Assembly (NCBI GenBank): GCA_023213395.1
Contig: CM041465.1
Coordinates: forward strand, 136,593,741 to 136,657,740
DNA from: Cycas panzhihuaensis
Taxonomy: Eukaryota > Cycadophyta
Direction: 5' to 3'
DNA length: 64,000 nt
The translations under genes and the position numbers were made by a program. How positions within the stretch are numbered: the first letter of the stretch is position 1; each line of letters begins with the position of its first letter. The notes beneath the pieces are model-generated. The model had not been told where the DNA came from and made no database searches. It saw only the letters and a list, made by a program, of their open reading frames with translations. This document shows, in pieces, positions 1 to 10,638 of this stretch.

Positions 1-1432
1 AACAATGAGGTTTTTAATCGCCTTTATGTAATGAAGGGTGTAATGACTAAGTAGGGAACAAGTGAAGTCTATATTGGGTTCTACATAGAGATTAAGTTGT
101 GTGGCAATTAATATATTGATGAAGTTAAGCGACATGCCATCGTCGATTAGAATGGTAATGGGTGTTTTTTGAGATATTCCTTTAACATGGAGTGACTTGG
201 GACATGAGGTGGAGGTAATAGTAGATAAAGAAACTTCCAATTTGAGATCAGGGGGCAGTTCGTCAATAGGGTGGTCTTAGGGGTCATCGTCATGTCCGTG
301 ATCAGAAATAGGGTCATCTTCAAGAGATAAGTTAGAATCGATTATGAACACCGTCTTCTTGGCTTTGTAGTTTCTACCATAATCGAAAGTCCACTTTTAT
401 GAGCATTGTATATAGAGACCAGCTTCTTGATGGCATTTTGCCCCTCTGTTAGAGTGATATGAATGGATTTGGATGATGATTCCTCTATGCAGTGCTTAAG
501 AGATGTAGATTAAGGGTCTTCCAGTCGTGAACGCGATCGTTGCTAATCTGTTGGGTGCGATCTTTGGGACTAGGTGGTATCTCATTGATAATTAGATTTT
601 TATGATCTTTAAAACCAAGTGGAATCTCGTCTTAATGGAGGGGGCCTTTTTGAGACAAATTCTATTTCAACCACTTTGGCCATGTTGATCGCATCCTTTA
701 GAGTGTGTACGGACACAATCTTAAGGCGCATTTAGATGTGTTCTATAAGCCTAGACATATATGTATCTATCTCTATCTATTTATTAAGTTACTAATCAAC
801 CTGATTGTATAAAGATTGAAATTTGTCAGTGTATACTTCGAAGACAATACTTGTTTTAACCGAGTTAGTTGGGTGAAAAAGGATTGGTTCTAGGTATCCT
901 CATATTGCTTGAAGAATTTGGCAAAGAAGTAGTCCCAAGATTGACTAGAAGGTTATTCCCACTTCTAGCATCAAAACTAATTATTTGCCTTTCCATCTAA
1001 ATGGATAGATGCAAATGTAAGTTGATCATTGATTATCATTAGGTTAAGGGCAAAGCATGACTCTAATTTATTGATATAGATTTATGCGTTGTCCTTGTTA
1101 AGGTCATGATCAAATGTGAGGATGTTGATCTTATGGTGAAACAGTTACTACTGATGTAGAGGTGGAGTTGTCATTCGTTGTGGTGTGGGATCGATCGAAG
1201 TTAATAGGCCTAATAGATTGGTAGAGATGAGTGTTATCTGCTACAATATCTTGTTCATATCTAACCTGGATGCAAGAGTTGACATGTCTGATCTAACATC
1301 CTAATATATGGTAGTTATTTCTTCTTTAACCTTCTTATACACGATGGCTAACTCTTATTTGGCTTCTTGTTGAAGGTTGGTGACCTGAGTCTTGAGTACG
1401 AAAAGTTTGTCACTTTGACTTTAGGGAGCCAT
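1..1432 (-). pseudogene. Ty3/gypsy gag-protease relic, 5' part of an element leaving the window
   Basis: Read on the minus strand from an ATG at 1432. One frame runs through a helical N-terminal stretch into a Ty3-type capsid core: FASIHLDGKANN lies near 1010-975, followed by a QSWDYFFAKFFKQYED block, the usual order in plant Ty3 gag. Stops interrupt this frame many times. Further on, after a frame change, a degraded zinc knuckle of the GLCFxCDEKW type is visible near 440-380 (GLYIQCS, cysteines partly lost). A retropepsin motif ILIDDGMSLNFI at 180-121 follows; the usual DSG/DTG has become DDG. RT, RNase H and integrase would lie to the left of the window. The gag-knuckle-PR order is standard; the family assignment is confident, the clade is not. 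Confidence 0.75.
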
Positions 1433-1591
1433 GACAAATGTAGAAAGGGTTTAAAGAAAAGGGAATAAGCATAAAGAAAGAGAAATATATGAAATGGGAA
1501 AGAGCAAGAGAGAATAGGATTTACGAAGTGGAGAGATATTATAAAGAGAGATGGGAAAAAGAAGAGGAGGGGAAAGGGAAGGTATATAGGG

Positions 1592-1599
1592 TATTTATA
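1592..1599 (-). promoter_or_regulatory. TATA box upstream of the gag relic
   Basis: TATAAATA on the minus strand, followed by about 160 bases rich in C and T leading to the ATG at 1432. This fits a Pol II core promoter of a 5' LTR. I cannot find a clear LTR end. A CA followed by TGGCTCCC at 1433-1425 could be an LTR end plus primer site, but it matches no primer tRNA I am sure of. Confidence 0.4.
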
Positions 1600-2436
1600 A
1601 CCTGTTGACCCCAAACGTTACATAAGAACGACACCTGGTATACTTGGACGAGTGCAAAAAGCTTGTTAAAATAAGGTAGGTAAGTTTTAAGAGTAAAATT
1701 TGGGCAATGGGGCCCACTGATGACTTGGGTGTCACTAATCCAAAAACTGACCATAAAAATTAACCTAGTGCAAAATGATCAATGTGATGTGCTAATTAAA
1801 ATAAGATGTGTGAATTTTAATAGTAATTCTTTTTTACGATAAATGTAGCGATTCAAGTCATTTATGAATCTGATCAAAATTGATAAAGTTACGACCTTTA
1901 CTTTCTAAGTTTGTGCTTGCAGTAACCAGATGGTCAATAGTTGAGGTGCAGGCTCGCTATTACTCTGGAGAAGCCTAGCAGATAGTTGATAGAGGCATGT
2001 TTGATTCTATAGGTTGTGCGATAAACTTCTCTGTCAACACTATAGCTCAACCCAATATCTCAGGGCACTACTGATGGAGGAAAGGTTATCTTCATAAGGT
2101 CTATAATCGTGTAGAGGTGTTCAAGCATAGTAATAGGCATTAACTGCTAACCTGTATACCACATAGGACAAATGGTTAAAGGTTGCCTATGCTAGGACAG
2201 AGAAGAAGCCTACTAGGGTCCTCTAATATAGCCAAGGGTATGTGGAGGTGCAATTCCATAGCCAGGTTCTGTCTAAGGCTTGATTTAAGAGTGTTATCTC
2301 TAATTCTTCATGCAGATGATGGAAAATTCATGATGTACTTAACCAGAATGACAGATCCCTATGATTTTTATAAACTCTCGATATAAGGTTTTCACTAAAT
2401 TGGGTAGTTGTCAACATAGTTATTTGTCCTAGTAAA

Positions 2437-2454
2437 GGGAGGGAGGGAGGGGGG
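2437..2454 (+). other. G-quadruplex motif
   Basis: Three GGG runs separated by single A residues, then a run of six G. This is a textbook four-tract G4 pattern with one-base loops, in otherwise AT-rich DNA. No function is implied by the sequence alone. Confidence 0.6.
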
Positions 2455-2879
2455 AGTAGATATGAACAAAAAATTTTAAAAATTGAAACTATAGAAAGTA
2501 GAGATTATTGAAAATTGAATAAATTTTTACAGGAGAGGGGTTTTGAATATCACCGAGGAGGGGGAAAATTTTTATTTTTTTCTATTCCTAAAACCTTCTA
2601 TAGGGTCGCCAAGCCAGGCTTTAATACTACTTGGGATATTTCTTCTCAAAGGCACTTCTTGAAATGGGAAAAAGCACAACAATCAGTAATCACTTTATCC
2701 AATCAGCAAGGACAAATAGATTATCAAAGGGACTCCAAAAAACATGAGAGCATCAATTGATCACCAAAAGGAGAGTACCATAGTATAATTCTTATAAGAA
2801 GAGTAATATCAAGTTAACCATCTTCTACAATATGTGACCCTTAAATTAAAAAAAGAGGGTCTTTTCTAAGTAATCTTAT

Positions 2880-3580
2880 TGGTAGCCCAAGTGACTTTAA
2901 ATTTTATTGAACAACTTAGTAACCTTACATTTCATTGGACAACTTAGCAGTCCATGTACAAAGTTTCATAACTAATCTTATCACTTGGCCTTATGGTATC
3001 TCCCTACTTGTTAATGCTTTACGTACCTTAGTAAGATGGGTTATGTAACAAGATACCTACAGGGAACTTTGTAGTTTGGATTAGAATTCAACTAGAACCA
3101 CTATTTGAGTTTGTAGGTATATTTAATTTTTTATTGGGCTAGATGTACTAATAGTAGAATGTCCATTTTAGGATGTTTGTTCAATTTGGGATATGATGTA
3201 ATCATATAAAGTAATAAAAAGTAATTAAATGTTATACTTTCATCAACTAAGGCAGAATACAAATTTGCAGTCATAGCATATAAAGCCATATAATTGAGAC
3301 AAGTTCTTAGTGACTTGGGTCTTCATTATGAGGAGATAACAAAGTTGTATTGTGATAGTCATAGTGCACTGAAGATTGCCAAGGATCTCGTATTTTATAT
3401 GCCAAATGTATAGAAGTGTACCATCACTTTGTTAAGGAGCAAATTTAGAATGGAGAGATTAAACTACCATATAAGCCTATTGAAGAGTCATTAGCATATA
3501 TGTTTACCTAACTTTTATCTTGAGACAAATATGAAAATTTTAGAGGTTATTTCAGTGTAAAAGTTAATGATGTGAACATT
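2880..3580 (+). pseudogene. Ty1/copia pol relic, RNase H end (copia C)
   Basis: The C-terminal part of a copia polyprotein. The motif LSSTKAEYKFAV (near 3240) corresponds to the LSSTEAEY RNase H signature. LRQVLSDLGLHYEEITKLYC and a degraded HHFVKEQ/NGEIKLPY segment (near 3430-3470) follow in the usual order, ending with a copia-type tail just before a polypurine tract. An upstream MGYVTRYLQGTL match near 3040 is the segment that normally precedes RNase H. Stops and at least two frame changes make it non-functional. Everything upstream (gag, PR, INT, most of RT) is absent or unrecognisable. Confidence 0.8.
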
Positions 3581-3590
3581 AAGGGGGGAG
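3581..3590 (+). other. Polypurine tract of copia C
   Basis: AAGGGGGGAG directly before TGTTAAAACT, the start of the 3' LTR. This is the normal site for plus-strand priming in copia elements. Confidence 0.75.
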
Positions 3591-3911
3591 TGTTAAAACT
3601 AACATTTGCAGTGTTAGGATTATCATGAAATGTCGTAAGTCCTAATATGGTTTATGGTGAGTTATAAAAGTTATCACTTAATGGATTATATGTGTTAAGG
3701 GTAGTTACATATTTCTTAATGAATATGTGATGAGTGTTAGGTTAGTTAGATATTTGTTTAACCGTTACTGATCACGAACTATATTAATATTTATATCGAG
3801 GTTTGTACATATCAATAAGTATTCGAATTGATTGTAAATCATTTGAAGGTAGGTTAATTCTAGTGAGAAAAAAATGTGGAATATTTCTTAACTCATTTTA
3901 ATCACTTACTC
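3591..3911 (+). repeat. 3' LTR of copia C, interrupted on its right by G1
   Basis: Begins TGTTAAAACT right after the PPT. A plausible end is the CA at 3903-3904, giving an LTR of about 314 bp; if so, G1 inserted just outside it. Otherwise the LTR continues beyond 10,638. No 5' LTR of this family is in the window to settle the boundary. Confidence 0.6.
3907..3911. repeat. Target-site duplication of G1, left copy
   Basis: TACTC; the right copy is at 10634-10638, an exact match directly outside the other LTR. Five bases is the usual Ty3 length. Confidence 0.9.
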
Positions 3912-4934
3912 TGATCCCAAAATAGAGCTTAATTGGTGAAGAAGTCAATTATCAACCTTTTCTCCTTGAGATCCTGGGAGTTAGTGTAGAAATCCCAATA
4001 ACATCAAAATAACAATGAGCCTACAAAAGAAAATTCTACACCAAATCATTTATTCTTGACATTGCTCCAAAAAGTATGAGGAGTAGTACTTTTATTAAAC
4101 TATGAAAATCTCCATTTAATGGTGGAGAAATCAACTAGCAAAAGAATGGTTAATTTACAAGGAATAAATGATACAATTATACCATAAGGGGGACTCCAAC
4201 CCTCTAAAATGCTTCTCCAAGGATGCTTCCCAAGTCCAGTGCCTTTCACCTCCAAGAACCACCTCTCCAACATGTAATAGGGCTTAATTTATAGAAAGAA
4301 ACCAAAAGTGTATGTTTAACAAGTGGCAATCATGCAAGTATAACCACTAACCACCAGAATGCATGTTGTCCAAGTGGCCTTCATGCAATTCTTAAAATTT
4401 GCAACTTGTAACTAACCTTAACGGACTCCAATTTAGCTCAAATTTGGTACAGTTATAGGAACACATGTCCCCTCCGGTTCCTCAAAATTTTAAGTAATTT
4501 GGATGTCATTTGTCTGCATTTTTATTCATTTAATGATAATATATATTTGTTATTTTTCTGCTATCCAAGTGGCCTTCATGTAATTCTTAAAAGTTATAGC
4601 TTGTAACTGACCTTAAAGGACTCTAATTCAGCTCAAATTTGGTACACATATAGGAACACATGTCTCCTCCGCTTTCTCAAAATTTTAGCTCATTTGGATG
4701 TCATTTGACCACATTTTTATTCATTTAATGATAATATGTATTTGTTATTTTTCTACTAGCTGTGGGATTAATTTTATGCAAAACAAGGCTTGAACTCTAA
4801 TCAAATGATATTTTCTGAACCCCACCTTTTGTACACATATAATTTTGATACCATTTATCCATATCTCTTTCAGTTATGCTAATGCCTAGCATTTTTTTGC
4901 ATCTTGTAAACATATGGTAGATCCTCCTAGATCA
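3912..4934 (-). repeat. 3' LTR of G1
   Basis: 1,023 bp, TG...CA, closely matching 9572-10633. It contains a tandem duplication with a 195-bp period (units starting at 4370 and 4565) beginning with CCAAGTGGCCTTCATG. Compared with the 5' LTR it lacks about 39 bp near 4840, where GTACACAT is followed directly by AATTTTGATACC. A TATA-like TATAAATT (minus) lies at 4286-4293. Confidence 0.95.
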
Positions 4935-4949
4935 TGGCTCCCCTTCCTT
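4935..4949 (-). other. Polypurine tract of G1
   Basis: On the minus strand AAGGAAGGGGAGCCA directly precedes the TG of the 3' LTR, which is the expected PPT position. Confidence 0.85.
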
Positions 4950-4974
4950 GGAAAATAGCCAACTCATGTTTGGC

Positions 4975-7900
4975 TTAGAATTGGAGATGGGGGAAGTGTT
5001 GTTCTCCTTGTTGCCTACTAAACCACTTGGCCTTATTATGCAATTGTCCTACTACTCCAATCCTGAAAGATTCATGTGTCTTATGTCTTATTTTGGTAGA
5101 TTTTCTCTCCAAGATACAATCTTCCTTAAGAGGCTCCTCACTTTCCAAATACAAGTCATCAACTGAAGGTAAAGTGAACTGGTCTTGTTCCTCATCTAGC
5201 ATGGAGGGCTCAAAGAGTTTTAAGTATTCAGCATTTACTACTGAATATATTTGCATATAAGGTGGAAGATTAAGTTAGAAAGTATTGCCACCTACTTTTC
5301 TCAAAATCTTGAATGGTCCATACCTTATAGGTTTGAGTTTTTTGCCTTCTCCTTTTAACCTCTCCTTGCTCAAGTATAACCATAATAAATCTCCTTCTTG
5401 AAAAGTACACTCTTGCCTATACTTGTCATGTCTTTCCTTGTGCTTTTGTTGAGTCCTTAGAAGTTGATCATGTACTTCTTTGTGGACTCTCTAGATCTTC
5501 TCCAAGTATCTTAAAGCCTTGTCATGCTCCTCCTTCTCTTTGACGGATCCTTCCTTAGCTTGCATGGAAAACTCTAAGCCAAATGTACTTTGAGGCAAGT
5601 ATCCCAAACAAACTTCAAAAGGTACTTTAGAGTGTGATGCATGCATTACTCTATTAAATACAAATTGTAGAAAAGCTAATGATTCATCCCAAGTCTTTGG
5701 ATGCTTGGAATTGTATCCCCTCAATAAATGTACCAAAGTTCTGTTCACTACTTCGGTTTGTCCATCTATTTGAGGATGGAAACTTATACTCCTCTTCAAT
5801 TTGGTATCCATCATCTCCCATAGTGACTTCCAAAATGATGAAAGGAATCGAGTGTCCCGATCTGAAATGATGGAAGAAGGCAAGCCAAAATTCTTCCATA
5901 CATGCTCAAAGAATAACTCAACTACTCCCATACCTGTGATTGTCTTCTTACAAGGTATTAGACATATCATTTTACTAAACCTATCTACAACAACAAAGAG
6001 ATAATCATGTCCCTTCCTAGTCATGGGAAGTCCCCCTAAGAAATCAATGGAGATACTTTCCCAAGGTCTAGTGGGAATAGGAAGTGGTGTATACAATCCT
6101 AATTTTCTAGAAGAAGGCTTAGAAGTATTACACATTACACATTCTTTTACATATTTTTTTACATCATTTTACATTTTTGGCCATACAACATATCTTTTCA
6201 AGTTTGCTAAAGTCTTCTCTATACCAAAGTGACCAGCTACTTTAGAAGTATGGGCTTCTCTAAGCCACTTGATCTTGTCTCCTTTTGATGGAACATAGAG
6301 CTGCTCCCCTTTGAAAAGTAGACCATCCTTCCAAGTAAGCTAGGAAGGTCTTCCTTTCGCTAGGTTCTCTAATTCTTCCTTCAAAGCTTCATCTTCATGG
6401 TACAAGTCTTTGTACTCTTCATGATGCATTGGCTCCACCTACAAACTCATAAGAGAACTACAAACAGAAGTAGAAGAAGAAGTGGAACAAGGTGGTCTAG
6501 ATAACATATCAGCAATTTTGTTATTAGATCCCTTTTTGTACTTAATTATAATATTGAATTGTTGTAAATAACTCATCCACTTCATGTGTCTTGCTTGTTG
6601 TAATTTATTTTGGGTTTGTAAAAATTGAAGAGGCTTATGATCGGTATGAACTACAACCTCTTTTCCAAGTAAGTAGGACCTCTAATATTTACATGCTTGA
6701 TGAAGTGCGAACATTTCTTGATCATATGTTGGGTAGTTTTTTACTTGAGGGGTGAAGACTTCCGAATGGTAAGCAATAGGCTTCCCATCTTGAATAAGGA
6801 CAGCTCCCATCGCATTTCCACTTACATCATCTTCTACTTCAAAAAGCCTTTGCAAATTTGGCATTGCTAAAACTGGTGCTTCACAAATTTTCTTCTTGAA
6901 AAGAAGAAAAACTTCTTTCTCCTTGGAACCCCAAATAAATTTTTTACTAGATTTTGTTAATCCATGTAGAGGTGCTGCAACCTGTGAGAAATGAAGAATA
7001 AACTTTCTCAAGTATTGATAAGCTCCTAAAAAACTTCTCACCTCTGTGATGTTTGTTGGCCTAGGCCATTTGAGGATGGCTTGAGTCTTGAGTGGATCGA
7101 TGCTCAACTTTCCTCCTCCAACCACAAAGCCTAAGAAGATCAAGTTCTCCTTGCCAAATTCACACTTCTTCACATTAAGTTTCAAATGATGCTTAGCCAT
7201 AGTCTTTAAAACTTTTTCTATGTGCTGCAAATATTCCTCCCATGTGTTGCCAAAAATCAAAATGTCATCAAGATAGACAACAACAAAATTATCCAAGTAA
7301 GGCCTTAACATTTTATTCATTAGCCTCATGAATGTTGCAGGAGCATTACATAATCTGAAAGGCATAACCATCCATTCAAAGAGTCATTGCTTTGTTTTGA
7401 AGGCCGTCTTCCATGTGTCCTCCTCCTTGACCCTAACTTGGTGATAACCGCTTTTCAAATCCAACTTAGTAAAATAACAAGCATGCTGAATTTGATCAAG
7501 CAAATCATCTATGCGAGGCAAAGGGTAGCAATTTTTAATTGTAATTTTATTCAAAGCATGAAAGTCTATACACATTCTCCATCCTCCATCCTTCTTAAGC
7601 ATCAAGACAATTGGTGACCCACAAGGTGAACATGAAGGTCTTATGACCCCTTGATCAAGCAACTCCTCAACTTGCCTCTTTATCTCATTATTCTCTACAA
7701 TGGAGTGCCTATACAAAGTAATATTAAGCAATGGTGCATCTCCTACAAGAGTGATTTCATACTCTATCTTTCTCTTTGGTGGTAGCCCATCAACATGTTG
7801 AAATAGAATATCATACCTTGTCTTTAACTCCTCAATTTGTCGCATTTGTTTAGGTGATATAAGAAGAGTGTGAGTAGAAGGACCACCTTCATCTCTTGGC

Positions 7901-9438
7901 TCTTCTTTTCTCCTTACCATTAAGATGATGAATTTACCACATGCATTGATCATCCTTTTTGCTTGAGTGGCTGAAATTAATGCTATTTTATCCAAGTGCT
8001 TCTTTGTGGCCTTTATGATGAAGCCCTTGTTATCCATCATCAACCGATACTTTCTCTCCCTTCGATAGAAGAGTGCATCTCGATCCCACAAGTAGGGACT
8101 CCCAAGCACAACGTGGCATACATCTAATGGCACCACATCACATATTACTTCATCAAAAAAATCATTAGTGATGGAAAATTTAAGTGTATATTGCTTTGAT
8201 ATTTGCATTTCCACATCTTTATGGATACAACTAAGAGGATATGGGTGAGGGTGAGGAGTAGTTACCAACCCAATGCTCTTTACTAAACTTTCTGAGATCA
8301 AATTCTTTTGGCTCCCCGGATTTATAATGGCACCAATAGTACTATTTCCTACTTGAAGCTTCAAGTGAAATAGTTCCTCCCTTGTAGCATCATCTCTATA
8401 ATTTGTAAATAGAGTAACCTTCTCTTCTTCTCCTTCACTTTGAATTTCCACCTCAGAAAGTAGTGCTTTCCCTTTTTCCTTCTTTCTTAATTGCATATCC
8501 TTGATATGCTTTAGCTTTAGCTCTGGATGTAACTTTCAACATTTTGCTATAATATGACCACTAATATCACAATGCTCACAATAGTTAGAACTTTTAACAA
8601 AATTAGTTCTTTTCTTCTTTCCTTCTTGCCTTTTAGATGGGTGCAATTTAGGATTCTTTTCATACTTATTAGAAGTAAAAGTAGAATCTTTAGACATAAA
8701 TGTAGATTTCTTGCTTTTACTTTCTATTTCCATAGCCATTCTACTTGCTTCTCTAATGGATTGAACCTTAAATAACCTTAGTTCCTTCTTTATGTATTCA
8801 TGTAATCCTCCAATGAATTTAATAAGAGTGATATGTTCATCCATATTAATACCAAGTAGCATGCCATGCCTAAAAAATAAAGAAGTATAGTCTTAGACAC
8901 ATACACCTCTCCCTTGGCATAAATATTGCTAAGTGACCCATTGGTCTTCCTCATGACCTATTGGGTAGAATTGCTTCTTTATTATTTTCTTAAAATCTAT
9001 CCATGAAAAAGAAGATACATCATGAGTCTTCAAATATGCATCCCACCATGTCAATATATGTTTACACAACTTGAGCCTAGCAAATGAAAGCTTTTGAGCA
9101 TTACTATAAGCATAAATTGTGAAGTAGGTTTCAAGTTGATCCAGCCAATGGTCCAACTTTTTAGCATTTACCTCTCCATCATAAGTTGGAATATCCAACT
9201 TTGCCTCCACCTTGAAGGGTTGATGAGATGAAGTACCCTTGCTTTCTTCAAATGAGTGCTTTAAGGTCTCCTCCTCTTCCTCTTGATGGTTGTGGTCATA
9301 TGTGGATCCTCATTCAACTTTCTTCTCTTTGCCTTTTCCCTTGACTAGAGGTAGAAGTTGGGTCATCATTTACATCAAGACTTCTACATTCTTCTCAAGC
9401 TTTTCAAATCTAATTTCTCCATCTTCTTTTTCAGCCAT
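4975..9438 (-). pseudogene. G1 gag-pol polyprotein, one frame with about eleven stops
   Basis: Minus-strand frame of 1,488 codons from ATG 9438 to the terminal stop at 4975-4977, with no frameshift. Capsid region about 9210-8600; CCHC knuckle CEHCDISGHIIAKC about 8580-8539. The retropepsin core has INPGSQKNLIS near 8320, so the catalytic Asp is Asn. RT shows KLDLKSGYHQV and an intact YLDD box near 7275-7260. RNase H runs to about 6560. Integrase has the H-H-C-C finger (CVMC, 6137-6126) and its D, D and E residues. A chromodomain-like C-terminal segment lies at about 5130-4975. Stops I located: 9372, 9312, 8931, 8895, 8538, 7386, 6684, 6342, 6171, 5493 and 5277 (first base on the minus strand). 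Many sit where relatives have Gln, Arg or Trp. Confidence 0.93.
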
Positions 9439-9554
9439 GGTGATTGGATTATTTCTTTATTTTCTTGGTGATTGCAACACAAGAAAAGCTTCATCTTTCT
9501 CTTTGTATCCTTTCCTTGTTTGTACTATTCAAGTCCCTACAACAAAGATCACAT

Positions 9555-9566
9555 GCTCTGATACCA
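9555..9566 (-). other. Primer-binding site of G1 (initiator tRNA-Met)
   Basis: TGGTATCAGAGC on the minus strand, five bases after the 5' LTR end. It is complementary to the 3' end of plant initiator tRNA-Met, the commonest primer of plant LTR elements. Confidence 0.92.
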
Positions 9567-9571
9567 AAATA

Positions 9572-10633
9572 TGATCCTAAAATAGAGCTTAATTAGTGAA
9601 GAAGTCAATTATCAACCTTTTCTCCTTGAGATCCTGGGAGTTAGTGTAGAAATCCCAATAACATCAAAATAACAATGAGCCCACAAAAGGAAATTCTACA
9701 CCAAATCATTTATTCTTGACATTGATCTAAAAAGTATGAGGACTATTACTTTTATTAAACTATGAAAATCTCTATTTAATGGTGGAGAAATCAACTAGCA
9801 AAAGAATGGTTAATTTACAAGGAATAAATGATACAATTATACCATAAGGTGGACTCCAACCCTCCAAAATGCTTCTCCAAGGATGCTTCCCAAGTCCAGT
9901 GCCTTTCACCTCCAAGAACCACCTCTCCAACATGTAATAGGGCTCAATTTATAGAAATAAACCAAAATTGCATGTTTAACAAGTGGCAATCATGCAAGTA
10001 TAACCACTAACCACCAGAATGCATGTTGTCCAAGTAGCCTTCATGCAATTCTTAAAAGTTGCAGCTTGTAACTGACCTTAACGGACTCCAATTTAGCTCA
10101 AATTTGGTACACGTATAAGAACACATTTCCTCTTCACTTCCTCAAAATTTTTTCTCATTTGGATGTCATTTGACTACATTTTTATTCATTTAATGATAAT
10201 ATGTATTTGTTATTTTTCTACTATCCAAGTGGCCTTCATGCAATTCTTAAAAGTTACAGCTTGTAACTGACTTTAACGAACTCCAATTCATCTCAAATTT
10301 GGTACATGTATAGGGACACATGTCTCCTCCGCTTATTCAAAAATTTATCTCATTTGGATGTCATTTAACTACATTTTTATTCATTTAATTATAATATGTA
10401 TTTGTTATTTTTCTACTAGATGTGGGATTAATTTTATGCAAAACAAGGCTTGAACTCTAATCAAATGATATTTTCTGAACCCCACCTTTTGTACACATGT
10501 AGTGGGATGTGTCTTCTTCCTTTACATAAAATTTCATATAATTTTGATACCATTTGGCCATATCTCTTTCAGTTATGTGATTGCCTAGCATTTTTCTGCA
10601 TCCTGTAAACATACGGTAGATCCTCCTAGATCA
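9572..10633 (-). repeat. 5' LTR of G1
   Basis: 1,062 bp, TG...CA. It contains the same 195-bp tandem duplication as the other LTR (units near 10,030 and 10,225). It retains the 39-bp segment near 10,500 that the 3' LTR has lost. Confidence 0.95.
9946..9953 (-). promoter_or_regulatory. TATA box in the G1 5' LTR
   Basis: TATAAATT on the minus strand, conserved in the other LTR at 4286-4293. It lies about 380 bases before the LTR end in the transcription direction, leaving room for R and U5. Confidence 0.55.
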
Positions 10634-10638
10634 TACTC

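Larger units (their letters stand above)
1433..2879. other. Gene-free stretch, possibly the decayed 5' LTR of the left gypsy relic
   Basis: No recognisable protein. It holds the TATA box at 1592-1599, a minus-strand pyrimidine-rich leader, and a G-rich tract at 2437-2454. An 81-codon plus-strand frame at 2515-2760 has no motif I recognise and sits just upstream of the copia relic; I do not call it a gene. Confidence 0.4.
3912..10633 (-). mobile_element. Complete Ty3/gypsy LTR retrotransposon (G1)
   Basis: All structural parts are visible on the minus strand: 5' LTR at 9572-10633, PBS at 9555-9566, gag-pol at 9438-4975, PPT at 4935-4949 and 3' LTR at 3912-4934. Both LTRs begin TG and end CA. 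The element is flanked by a 5-bp duplication TACTC (3907-3911 and 10634-10638). Domain order gag, PR, RT, RNase H, INT identifies Ty3/gypsy; the RT and integrase resemble plant chromoviruses. It is dead because the polyprotein carries about eleven internal stops. It landed at or next to the 3' end of copia C. Confidence 0.95.

Noticed and set aside
2515-2760. 81-codon plus-strand frame as a gene
   Set aside because: No motif, no conserved context, and directly followed by a copia relic in decayed DNA.
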